Positions 55,373-64,000 of a stretch of DNA of 64,000 nt are shown here, piece after piece (positions within the stretch are counted from its first letter, which is position 1; every line of letters starts with the position of its first letter). The notes beneath the pieces were generated by a model that was given only the letters and a program-made list of their open reading frames with translations, was not told the DNA's origin and ran no database searches. The DNA comes from Paratinospora sagittata. Its lineage: Eukaryota; Streptophyta; Magnoliopsida; Ranunculales; Menispermaceae. The stretch spans positions 17,244,001 to 17,308,000 of the forward strand of contig CM069607.1 in NCBI GenBank assembly GCA_035771175.1. The letters are read 5' to 3'. Made by a program: the position numbers and the translations under genes.

Positions 55373-56520
55373 ATGCAAACTAGAAAGAGAGGAAGGTCAC
55401 GCTCAACTAATCGTTCCGCAGAAGCAGCACCTCCTTAACCACAAAATCAGGAAATGCCTCCTCTAAGGACAAAGCAGGCCACTCATGACACTGCTACCAC
55501 TTCTGGGCAGGCAGTGCTACCCCAACCTACACCTTTTGTCATGCCTCCAAGCATGGAACATATGTTTATCAGATTCATTGAAATGATGAAGACAACTATT
55601 CAGATGGTCATTAAGGAAACAAGGAAAACCCAGGTGCTTACCATCCAGGCACTAGTGAACATAATTAGATCGGAGGCGAAAAGCCAAACCGATCAAATTA
55701 CTAAGTATAAGAGGCTCCAACCCCTTACTTTCACCAGCACCCCTAACGCCGACGAGGCCCAAAAATAGCTTGATGAAACTAAAAATGCCTTGGAGGCTGT
55801 GGGGGTCACCGATGATCGTAAGATTCCCCTTGCCGCTTACCAGCTCATGGGAGAAGCGAATCTCTGAGGAAAATAGTGAAAGAGGACCCAAAGATCGATT
55901 TAGTGACAATGACTTTGATTGAGTTCAAGTCAATATTTGTTAAGGAATATTTCCCTCATGCTATGAAGAGGCAGAAGGGCTAGGAGTTTGCCAGGCAATA
56001 TCAAGGCAGTATGACAGTTCGTGAATATTTTGCTAAATTCACTGAGTTGTTAGTCTTCTTCCTTACCACCATCTCCACGGAACGGGACAAGGCCAGGAAG
56101 TTCTTTGATGGCCTTCGTCCAAATATCTGTCAAGCCATATCCTTCTTAGAGCTGAAGAATTTTTTAGAACTCGTAAATATGGCGATGAATTACGAGCAAT
56201 AGAAAATCGATTAGGAGCAGAAGAAGAATAAGGAAAAATGGTCGGTGACCTTTTTCCAGCAAGACAACCATCAGGGAAACAAGAAGAAGCCTTATCAAAA
56301 CACTTACCCAACCCTCCCAGCCTCAACTCAAAAACAAGAAAATGTTGCACCTATGGCTGAGGCCTTCAACTTTGGCAATTAGGGTTTCTAGCAGAGAAAC
56401 AGGGGAGGTAAAAATGGTCGTGGTGGCCAAAGGAATGCCCAAAAAAGAGGCGGTGGATACCAGCTGTAGCAGCAACACCACCAGCAAAACCAACACCAAG
56501 CTCCTCATAACCAGGGAATC
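55373..56520 (+). pseudogene. gag: Gypsy gag (capsid)
   Basis: ATG at 55373 starts MQTRKRGRSRSTNRSAEAAP, then an in-frame TAA (55436-55438), then MPPLRTKQATHDTATTSGQ in the same frame. The capsid domain follows in pieces: LDETKNALEAVGVTDDRKIP, LAAYQLMGEANL, a damaged 55860-56000 stretch, then SMTVREYFAKFTELLVFF and FFDGLRPNICQAISFLELKN. This is the standard Retrotrans_gag layout. Several stops and frameshifts are present. Confidence 0.85.
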
Positions 56521-56523
56521 ATT

Positions 56524-56565
56524 TGTTTCAACTGTGGGCAGCAGGGCCACCCAAGAAGGCTTTGT
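56524..56565 (+). pseudogene. gag: Gag CCHC zinc knuckle
   Basis: The frame reads CFNCGQQGHPRRLC, a perfect C-x2-C-x4-H-x4-C nucleic-acid binding knuckle, preceded by a Gln/Asn-rich low-complexity tract and followed by another. Confidence 0.88.
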
Positions 56566-56720
56566 CCCCACCCACCACAGGCCCAACAACTAGCTCAGGT
56601 GGCACCAGTTCAGCAGGCACAGCCAGCTGCACCCACTCAGCCCTGACAAAACCAACAAAATCAAGGGCAAAGACAACAAGGACGAGCTTATGCAGTGGCT
56701 CAGCAACCTCTCCCTAATAA

Positions 56721-57100
56721 CAATGTGGTGGAAGGTACATTTCCTTTGTTTAATACCATGGTACATGTGTTTTTTGATTCGGGCTCTATGCATTCATTCA
56801 TAGCATCTGCATTGGTAAAACACTTGGGGCTGCAACCGATACCACTATTCATGTCTCCACACCGATAGGGCCTGGTACTGACATCATGGAGAAATGTTCG
56901 AGATGTGAACTTAGAATGTCAGGAAAGGTACTCTATGCAGATCTTTTGGTGATAAAGATAGACGATTTTGACATCATTCTTGACATGGATTGGTTGGCAT
57001 CGCTAAACGCAAAGATTGATTGTCAAAAAAAAGCAGGTTCAGTTAATCTTACTTACGGGGGAGAATATCAAGATTCAATGGACTTGGAAATGTATCCATA
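56721..57100 (+). pseudogene. pol: Gypsy aspartic protease
   Basis: VVEGTFPLFNTMVHVFFDSG then SMHSFIASALVKHLG carries the DSG active site (about 56775-56783). A frame change leads to KVLYADLLVIKIDDFDIILD and MDWLASLNAKIDC (to about 57020), the end of the protease and the start of the RT linker. Confidence 0.85.
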
Positions 57101-57188
57101 ACTCAGCTGTTGCACTCCTCAAGGCACAACTCCGAGCCTTATCCATTAGCAATGACAGTGAATCATCATCACCCTACCCCATGTAGCT

Positions 57189-58616
57189 TCATGATATACC
57201 AGTTATATCAAAATTTTTGACAGTTTTCCTTAACGACCTTCCTGGTCTACCACCAATTCGAGAATCCGACTTTGAAATCAAACTCTTACCAGGAACAGAA
57301 CCCATCTTCATCCCACCATATAGAATGTCCAATATGAAATTAGTTGAGTTGGACAAGTAGCTGAAAGAAGTAGAGAACATAGGCTTTATCAAGAAGAGTT
57401 CATCACCCAGGGGTGCCCTAGTTCTGTTTGTACATAAAAAAAGATGGTTCCTTAAGGCTCTACATCGACTATCGCAAGCTTAATAGTGTAACCATTAAGA
57501 ACAGATACCCATTGCCCAGGATCGATGACTTGTTCGATCAGCTAAGAGAAGCCAAATTCTTCTCTCAGATCGATCTATGATCCGGTTACCATCAACTTTG
57601 GATCAAAGAGTTGGACAAACAAAAGACAGCCTTTCGAACTCGATACGGTCATTACGAGTTTGTAATTATGCCCTTCGGTCTAACAAATGCACTTGCTGCC
57701 TTTATGGACCTGATGAACCATTTTTTCAGACCCTACCTAGATCGATTCGTCGTAGTTTTTGTAGATGACATCTTGGTATATTCACCAACTGAAGAAGAAC
57801 ATAAGAAGCATCTACAGATCGTTCTCCAGACATTGCAGAACCATCAATTGTACGCCAAATTGAGTAAGTGTGAATTTTGGGCAACGAAGGTTCAATTCTT
57901 AGGACATGTAGTTTATGGCAACGACATCGAAGTAGACCACTCAAAGGTTGAAGCGGTATTAAATTGGAAACAGCCAACGACTTTCACTCAAATACGAAGT
58001 TTCCTTGGCTTAGTTGGTTACTACAGACGTTTCATCAGAGATTTCTCAAAAATTGTCAAACCAATAACCAGACTTACACGGAAAGATGCACAATTCATTT
58101 GGAATGAAGCTTGTGAATCATCATTTCAGGAATTGAAGACGCTCCTCACAACAACACCAGTACTAATCACTCCAAAAAATGGAGTTGGATTCACATTATA
58201 CACCGACGCCTCATTTCAGGGCTTAGGTGCAGTACTAATGCAAGATGGCCAAGTCATTGCTTATGCCTCTTGACAATTAAAAATTCATGAGGTTAATTAC
58301 CCCACCCACGACTTGGAACTTGCAGTTGTTGTGTTTGCATTAAAAATATGGCGATACTACCTATGTGGTGAACGATTCGAGTTTTTCTCAGATCACAAGA
58401 GCCTCAAGTATATCTATACTCATAGAGACCTTAACCTATGCCAAAGATGATGGCTAGAGTTCTTGAAGGACTATGACTTCAACTTATCATATCACCCGGG
58501 GAAAGCCAACGTGGTGGCTGATGCTCTGAGCAAGAAGTCATATGTCGCAGCCTGTATCTTCAACTTTGAAACAGGGAAGTTGGCTACTGAGATTGAGGAC
58601 TATAACTTATAACTCG
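57189..58616 (+). pseudogene. pol: Gypsy reverse transcriptase and RNase H
   Basis: Starts with FLTVFLNDLPGLPPIRESDF in one frame, with a TAG at 57358 and a frame change near 57440. The main frame then encodes [20 protein letters not shown], the catalytic FVDD in [10 protein letters not shown] (about 57758-57787), [16 protein letters not shown] and [12 protein letters not shown]. RNase H follows: [16 protein letters not shown], then [32 protein letters not shown] and [15 protein letters not shown]. Stops interrupt at 57578-57580, 58271-58273 and near 58447. Core motifs are intact. Confidence 0.92.
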
Positions 58617-59031
58617 TTGAGGAGGGAAGGTCACCACGACTTGCACAACTGACAACGAACTCTGAACTTATTCGAAAGATCTCAGCAGCACAAGCCAACG
58701 ATCCTGAATTGATGGATAAACGAGAACTTATTCGGAACGAACAAGACATTCCACATTGATTTGTCTCTGATGAAGGAGTAGTTTTCTACAAGAAATGTTT
58801 GTGCATACCAAACGAATTTGAAGTTCGAAAGGAAGTGTTCACCGAAATGCATTGCTCTAGATTTGTTATGCATCTTAGGGGAGACAAAATGTACAAAGAT
58901 GTCAAGCGACAATTTTGGTTCTCTGGAATGAAGAAGGCCATTGCAAAAATTGTTGCCAGATGTCTTACTTGCCAGCAAGTGAAAGCGGAGCACAGACTTC
59001 CTTCCAGACTTCTCCAGCCTTTACCTATAGG
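58617..59031 (+). pseudogene. pol: Gypsy integrase zinc-binding domain
   Basis: After a broken linker, VVFYKKCLCIPNEFEVRKEV leads to the HHCC zinc-binding domain: MHCSRFVMHLRGDKMYKDV, FWFSGMKKAIAKIVARCLTC. Sequence then reads QQVKAEHRLPSRLLQPLPIG and departs from the family at about 59031, just where the catalytic core (first Asp) should begin. Confidence 0.88.
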
Positions 59032-59186
59032 AAAATATAGTCCCCTGTCTGAAACTCTAGGGCTGTCACCGTTTGTCGGCATAGCTTTTTTGACGACTCT
59101 GCGCTACACGAAGTCTCTCCTTTACTTGTTTGATCTTCTCAGAAGTTTCTTGAACTAGTTTTGGTCCCAATTGTGGTCGATTAGCC
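59032..59186 (+). repeat. Left arm of a 155-bp inverted duplication in integrase
   Basis: This is the reverse complement of 59540-59694 with a single mismatch in 155 bp (TTTTGG here against CCAAGA there, at about 59160/59566). It carries the integrase C-terminal linker on the minus strand. Confidence 0.95.
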
Positions 59187-59539
59187 ATATCTAATCAGCA
59201 TACCGGAGATCTGCAAGGGCGACCATAGAGGGTCTCGTATGATGCCATGCCAATGCTGGATTGGTAGCTGTTGTTGTATGCAAACTCAGCCAAGTGTAAG
59301 TGTTTTGCGCATCTATCATGAATGTCCAAAACACAACATCGCAACATATCTTCTAAAATTTGGATCAATCGTTTTGATTGCCCGTCAGTTTGAGGGTTAA
59401 AAGCTGTGCTCATGGTAATTTTGGTGATCATTCTATTCTAGAAGCTTTGCCAAAAGTTTGATGTGAATCGAGGGTCTCGATCACAGACGATCGTGAGTCG
59501 TATGCCATGAAGGCGTACGATCTCTTTTTTATACAATTT
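59187..59539 (-). pseudogene. pol: Inverted integrase core segment
   Basis: The minus strand reads [20 protein letters not shown], then MSTAFNPQTDGQSKRLIQIL, HLHLAEFAYNNSYQSSIGMA and LYGRPCRSP. This is the central to C-terminal part of the Gypsy integrase core, including the second Asp (CDRDPRF) and the NPQTDGQS/Glu region, in the orientation opposite to the rest of the element. The first catalytic Asp segment is absent. Confidence 0.92.
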
Positions 59540-59694
59540 GGCTAATCGACCACAATTGGGACCAAGACTAGTTCAAGAAACTTCTGAGAAGATCAAACAA
59601 GTAAAGGAGAGACTTCGTGTAGCGCAGAGTCGTCAAAAAAGCTATGCCGACAAACGGTGACAGCCCTAGAGTTTCAGACAGGGGACTATATTTT
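59540..59694 (+). repeat. Right arm of the 155-bp inverted duplication
   Basis: Forward copy of the integrase linker ([20 protein letters not shown] then SRQKSYADKR). Both arms share the same in-frame TGA after CGG, so that change predates the duplication. Confidence 0.95.
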
Positions 59695-60222
59695 TCTGAA
59701 AATCCAACCAACGAGGGGTGTCAAACGTTTCGGGATCAAAGGAAAGCTCTCTTCACGATATATCAGCCCATTTGAGATAATCAAACGCATTGGCAAAGTA
59801 GTTATCGATTATCTCTTCTCCCATCCATGTCCAAAGTTCATAACGTTTTCAATATATCCATGCTTCGGAAGTACCGTCCTGACCCTTCAGATGTTGTTCC
59901 TCTGGTCGAAGTCCAGATGGAAGAAAGGAGCAAATATCAAGAAAAGATGGAACAAATATCAAGAAAAGATGGAACAAATTTTGGATAGGAAAACTCAGCA
60001 ATTAAGGCAATGTAGCATTCCTTTAGTTAAAGTCTTATGGGATCATCATGAAGTAGAGGAAGCCACTTGGGAACTAGAAGAAACAATTAAACAGAAATAT
60101 CCTTCATTGATATTAATAAAAATCAATGATGCATTGTACGCTATCTTTATTACCAATAAAAATCGTCATTTGCCCTATATTGTGCTAAGTTATTTACTTC
60201 ATTCATATGCAAATGTCGGATA
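59657..60222 (+). pseudogene. pol: Gypsy integrase C-terminus with chromodomain-like tail
   Basis: Forward orientation resumes: GDYIFLKIQPTRGVKRFG, IKGKLSSRYISPFEIIKRIG (GPY/F module). A frame change follows near 59805, then QILDRKTQQLRQCSIPLVKV and LWDHHEVEEATWELEE with KYPSLI, the Tekay-type chromodomain-like end. A 22-bp tandem copy of AAATATCAAGAAAAGATGGA-type sequence occurs at about 59930-59975. Confidence 0.85.
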
Positions 60223-60767
60223 ATAGCACAGGCAGAACATCACCCAACCATTGGCCCCTTGTGGTCGCAATGCGACAAAAGTACAAGTCATGAACCCTCT
60301 CCTCCCTAGTTTTTCAGATCAACCTCATTTTCACCTATACGGACTTCGTCTCCCAAAAAAATTTGGATGTATCGAAACCAACCAAACGAGGGAACCACTC
60401 ACCTAATATCTGAACCAAACGATCTTGGTCCCGCAAATTGGCAAGATCTCCTACCAAGACCAAGAAGAGGAGGTGCTAGAAGAACAACTTGAAAAAGCGT
60501 TCAACCACCACTCTCACCGATTAAGGCACACCTCACCCAAAACGTGCAATCCCCCTCTACCATGCAAATATCTAAATCCTCTGTGAATGAGTCAGATTTC
60601 GTATGCTCCCCATTTTTTTTTTTTTGATATTACGAAAGATTCTACTGCACAAAGTTTGGTTTCAAGACATTATCATTCACATCCTAAGCCTATGATTGAA
60701 GATTACGACTCCCACAGAGATAGTAATCAGAATCACATTAATTGAATTTCGAGGGAGAAATTCCTTT
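60223..60767. other. Non-coding 3' part of the large Gypsy element
   Basis: Between the end of pol and the purine tract. No coding similarity; a T run occurs at 60614-60625. Confidence 0.5.
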
Positions 60768-60779
60768 AAGGGGGATGAG
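60768..60779 (+). promoter_or_regulatory. Polypurine tract
   Basis: AAGGGGGATGAG directly before TGTAATACC of the 3' LTR. Confidence 0.8.
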
Positions 60780-60797
60780 TGTAATACCTTGGATTGC

Positions 60798-60891
<94 letters not shown>

Positions 60892-61100
60892 CCCCATGCA
60901 TATATTAATATCATTATTACTTTTAGTGATATGTTTTATTATCACTATCAATGTCATTAGCACATAAATGACAATATTAATAATGATAATTCTCTAAAAT
61001 AGCATGCAAAGACACTTGAACTAACACATATCAAGCATCAAATACGTATACGGGTACTCTACAGGCCATGATGACATCATCCTAAGGTACGGGCGTTACA
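60780..61100 (+). repeat. 3' LTR remnant
   Basis: 321 bp from TGTAATACCTTGG to GGGCGTTACA. Its end corresponds to position 51546 within the 5' LTR, so the downstream 1.4 kb (TATA box, R, U5) is missing. The remnant nevertheless has TGTAA...TTACA inverted ends. Confidence 0.72.
60802..60890 (+). repeat. (AT)n(GT)n compound microsatellite
   Basis: About 16 AT followed by about 28 GT dinucleotides inside the LTR remnant. Likely length-variable. Confidence 0.97.
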
Positions 61101-61174
61101 AAAATTTATTGAGTTTTTATTCGCATTCATCGCATTCTTAATCACAGGTCAAAACTACTTTTCAAGAGTCTTTC

Positions 61175-61750
61175 GGGACGTTAATGATTTAGCAACGCTC
61201 TCCTGAACTTGATAAGTCAAGACGCTGATGATTCATTAGGACGCTAATAACATTCAAGGTTGAATTAAATTGATTCATCAGGACGCTTACTTGTAAGTAA
61301 CTGCCTCCCTTTAGTCAACCTCTGAAGTTGTTAGGACACAGACTCAGCATCAGCTTACTGAAAGATTTCTAAGTCCTTCAAAGAATTTATCTTTAAGGAC
61401 GTTGATAGTTATAAGTTGGATAAACTATCAGAACGCTACCTGGATAGGAGCGCACTTGGTTTTATTTTCAAATATTTTGAAATGACAGGACGCTTACATA
61501 GTTGCGGCGCCCTTGTGTTTTATGTTTTAAAAGGTAGGATGCTTACTCGGAAAGTAGCGCCCTCATGTACTTAATTGTTTTAAAACAACGTAGAACGCTT
61601 ACATGTGCATTAGCGCCCTCAGGGTTTAGTTGTTTCTATCGCAAAGCAAGTCAGGACGCTTATACATAATGAGCGCCCTCAAGGAACAAAATGACAAAGT
61701 TAATGTTATGCTTAAAGACGTTGATTACGGAATCAGGACGCTAATTCAAC
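61175..61750 (+). repeat. GACGCTTA / TAGCGCCC array, second copy
   Basis: At least eight units, for example near 61280, 61490, 61530, 61595 and 61655, each with ACGCTTA and, 15-30 bp later, AGCGCCCTC. The same motif and spacing occur at 35205-35560, showing common descent of the two LTRs. Confidence 0.72.
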
Positions 61751-62781
61751 CACCGTCACTGTTCTGACAAATACACTATATCAGTCTACTTTTTCAGAAC
61801 GGATCTTTGCACAGAATCTTTTTCAGATTTATCAAAGATTTTCTCTGATGCATGAATCATGTTTTCTAAGGTATTCCTTATTCATGTAATCTGAAAGGAA
61901 CCAGAATGGTCATGAAAATTGCAATTGCCATTTTTGTGATACATTCTAGCCGTTGTGTGTAAACATTCACATTTGTATTTGAGCTTCAAATGTCTAACGA
62001 CTATTATCTATTAGGTCTATATATGCCAACACATTGAAACAAACAATTTGCCGATAATGTTTATTGTACCAAAAACTTATTGAATGTTAGTTATTGTTCA
62101 ATCTTTCAAAAGTTTTCAAATGTTTTAAGTTTTCAAAGTATTCTTCATTGATACTTTACTTAGTCAAAAGATTTTCATATTGAGCTTCAATTATATTCTA
62201 TCTTTGAAAATCTATTTGAACTGGTTTTTACTCAAATTCTCAGCCTGGATTTATACTTAACATCAATCATGCTGATGAAGGAATTTGAAAAATAGTTCAT
62301 GAGAGATACAAGTGTACTTGATTTCATATCTTAAATATTGTATCGAACTATATCAGTAGTTGTGTTAACTACTGAATAAAGAACCATAAGTTTTTACGCT
62401 ATATATTTTATCCATTATGAAAACTATCTGAATCTATATTTTACACTGGTCCTGCATTTTCAACTTCAATGTTTTAATAGTATCATAATGTTTTCGAAGA
62501 AACACTTAATTGATTTACATATCATTCACGCTTTTCGAAACTGCACTTGAACAATACCGAACATTGAAAGGTAAACGACTGTAAGTGTATGTCTCTTGGC
62601 ATTACGTATTCAAATTTATACATCTTTGTAATGCTATGCATATGAGCTTAATTATAAAGTGTTCTACTCAGTTAGAACCAACATTATTATTTTGTGTTGT
62701 AATGCTGGTGTGTTTTTGAATTGAAACAACTAGAACAAGTGAATGTAGTTGACTTGATGATTTCAAGGTGAAATCATGTTA

Positions 62782-63007
62782 AGGTTCGTCCTCACCTGTA
62801 AGTAGGAAAACTGGTTCATCCTTACCTCGTAAAAGGATAGGTTCATCCTTAACCTGTAAAAGGATAGGTTATCTCTGAACCTGTAAAAGAGAAATGGTTC
62901 TTCCTTATCCCGTAAAAGGAAAACGGTTCTTCCTTATATCGTAAAAGGAACATGGGTTTTTTCTCATCCCAAAAAAAGGAAATATGGTTCATCCTTAGCC
63001 CATAAAA
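62782..63007 (+). repeat. 27-32-bp hairpin-unit array, about 8 units
   Basis: Units start GGTTC and each can form a small stem: TCCTcacctgtaagtAGGA, ATCCTTaacctgtaaAAGGAT, TCTCTgaacctgtaaaAGAGA, and TTCCTTatcccgtaaAAGGAA twice in variants. The loop core CCYGTAA is shared across the better-kept units, and the stems change on both sides together. The last two units are decayed. Confidence 0.8.
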
Positions 63008-63016
63008 TTTGTTTAT

Positions 63017-63390
63017 GCCTTGTACTGCTCTCGACCCGATGAAGAAGTAAAAAGGGTAGTTCATCTCGAGAATGCCAAAGAAATTTGGGAAACACTCACG
63101 TTACTTCACTGTGAAAAAATTAACAATCGAGATGAAAAGCTCAAAGAGTATGATAGACTATTTGATTCCTTTGAAATATTTGAGAATAAATCTCTCGATA
63201 CGGCATGTAAAAAATATCAATCCATTCTTGTCGGAATGTAAGAACTGAATCAGGAAATACCTGTAGAAATATCTCTAGTGTATTTCTGTGATTAGCTTCC
63301 AAAGAAATGGAATGATAAGTTAATTATATTAGTTGAATATGTTGAACCATGGGAAAGGAATTTAAAAGAGTTCTGTGATCTCTTAAAACC
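63017..63390 (+). pseudogene. gag: Copia gag-like module 1
   Basis: Frame 2 reads YCSRPDEEVKRVVHLENAKE, IWETLTLLHCEKINNRDEKL and YDRLFDSFEIFENKSLDTAC with KYQSILVGM, then a stop and further residues LPKKWNDKLIILVEY and NLKEFCDLLK. The IWETL and LPKKW landmarks fit SIRE-type copia gag (UBN2). Stops at 63239-63241 and 63292-63294 and a frame change near 63385 break it. Confidence 0.72.
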
Positions 63391-63918
63391 ATGGAAGGAA
63401 TAAATGAGACTAATGACCCAGTTAGAACATTAGAAGAGCCACTTGTCCACTTCAGGGTTCTAGATAGTGAGTCAGTTCATGATAACCTTCAACGTTTTAT
63501 ACGTCTAGTAAATGAACTTAAATACTTTGGAAAAAACATTTCTCACTCTACTTTAGTACAATGCTTCCTAAACAGTTTTCCTGAAAACTAGAAATATAAA
63601 GTAGATTTTCTAAACAAGTTTTCAAATCCATTTGAAATCAGTTTTCAAGAAACTGGTTATATTTTGAGTAGATTAGAAACTTCATCCGAAAGAGAAGACA
63701 TTCCTGCAAATGCACCAAACAGGAACGGAAGTGAAGTTGCTGATGATATATACACAATGAGTCAACAATCCTCAGCAAGCACATTCAGGATGCTCAATAA
63801 AAGATATCTTGATAAAACATGGAGCAAGAAGTCAGAATGGAGAACGAAGATAATGAATTATCTCAGCTACTTCAAAAAGAGACAAAGTGCACAAGTCGAG
63901 GACTTTGCAGTACCATGA
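63391..63918 (+). pseudogene. gag: Copia gag-like module 2
   Basis: Frame 1 reads MEGINETNDPVRTLEEPLVH, FRVLDSESVHDNLQRFIRLV, NELKYFGKNISHSTLVQCFL and NSFPEN, a stop at 63589-63591, then YKVDFLNKFSNPFEISFQET. The order (flexible acidic start, helix with a NxLKxxGK motif, LxSFP landmark) repeats that of module 1, so this may be a duplicated gag core. The C-terminal 63664-63918 part, with TWSKKSEWRTKIMNYLSYF, is not recognised. It ends at TGA 63916-63918. Confidence 0.65.
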
Positions 63919-64000
63919 GGTAAAAGTCAAAAAATATGCAAAGGTATAAAAGTCACTCTCATCACTAATGTTATTATTATAATATACTTATCTGTGATAA
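63919..64000. other. Window end
   Basis: AT-rich sequence; no feature seen. Confidence 0.5.

Larger units (their letters stand above)
51242..61100 (+). mobile_element. Large Ty3/Gypsy element with pre-gag ORF, rearranged integrase and truncated 3' LTR
   Basis: Order: 5' LTR (left border uncertain, right border 52983), degenerate primer-binding site, a pre-gag ORF region (53212-54709), non-coding leader, gag, protease, RT, RNase H, integrase, a chromodomain-like C-terminal tail, purine tract, and a 321-bp 3' LTR remnant. The integrase tail with VEEATWELEE resembles Tekay-type chromoviruses. Many stops and frameshifts, plus an inverted duplication in integrase, make it dead. Confidence 0.85.
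61101..64000 (+). mobile_element. SIRE-like copia relic: LTR part and gag
   Basis: 61101-62560 parallels the SIRE-like LTR at 34810-37933. Shared blocks are the GACGCTTA/TAGCGCCC array, GATGCAYGAATCA then CTTATTCATG, and a GTCTATAWATRCCA TATA-like region (near 62015). A hairpin-unit array (62782-63007) is then followed directly by gag-like coding (63017 on). The left end is truncated at 61101 and the right end is outside the window. The LTR 3' end with AATTCACC...CAACA is missing, so an internal deletion is likely. Confidence 0.65.

Noticed and set aside
60677..60963. Open frames of repeated Thr-His, Cys-Val or Ile-Tyr
   Set aside because: They are translations of the (AT)n(GT)n microsatellite.
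62849..63064. Minus-strand open frame rich in Phe and Tyr
   Set aside because: It reads through the hairpin-unit array in reverse; its regularity is that of the DNA repeat.

Overview
This is a piece of flowering-plant nuclear genome, probably a dicot; I cannot name the species. It holds one recognisable host gene, an R-SNARE of the plant VAMP72 group, with canonical GT-AG introns. The rest is mostly LTR retrotransposon sequence, with one LINE, a hairpin element and many minisatellites. No prokaryotic feature, CRISPR array or rRNA gene was seen, and no systematic tRNA search could be run.

Left third (1-15320): the VAMP72 gene enters the window inside its first visible exon (1-124) and ends at a TGA at 15318-15320. 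Its first visible intron is 14,044 bp (125-14168). The intron contains a Gypsy-type LTR with a primer-binding site (1285-2607), a 5'-truncated L1-type LINE with exact 15-bp target duplications (3403-5437) sitting in an older inverted repeat, and a complete but frame-broken Ty1/copia element (8249-13807, TSD ATATA). Every insertion that can be oriented is in the gene's sense direction. The four downstream exons lie within 1.2 kb.

Middle (15321-39800): no host gene was found. There is a 200-bp hairpin element (16300-16501), a pair of 1-kb direct repeats carrying a palindromic 27-bp minisatellite (17755-18842 and 19699-20654), a possible copia solo LTR (21335-21818), and two arrays with 41-43-bp and 58-bp units. 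A nest follows. A minus-strand SIRE-like copia LTR (23748-34808) is split by a Gypsy element (24634-34137, TSD ATTCT). The 5' LTR of that Gypsy element is itself split by a solo LTR of the same family (26461-29419, TSD ATGAA). Next to it, a plus-strand SIRE-like LTR (about 34810-37933) is split by a solo Gypsy LTR (35574-36761, TSD AGTCA). A decayed Tat-like gag fragment on the minus strand follows.

Right third (39800-64000): a minus-strand Gypsy element with two LTRs and a decayed interior (39803-48920), an LTR-like block (48928-51241), a large plus-strand Gypsy element (about 51242-61100), and a copia-type LTR and gag fragment running to the window end. The large Gypsy element has an extra pre-gag ORF and an integrase region rearranged into a 155-bp inverted duplication.

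No element appears able to move by itself: every polyprotein carries frameshifts, stops or deletions. The observation I rate highest is in the two SIRE-like copies. Each carries a tandem array of about 28-bp units in which the loop (roughly CCYGTAA) is conserved while the flanking stem bases change in complementary pairs. This suggests a repeated structured RNA or single-strand DNA element rather than a plain minisatellite. All comparisons were made by eye.
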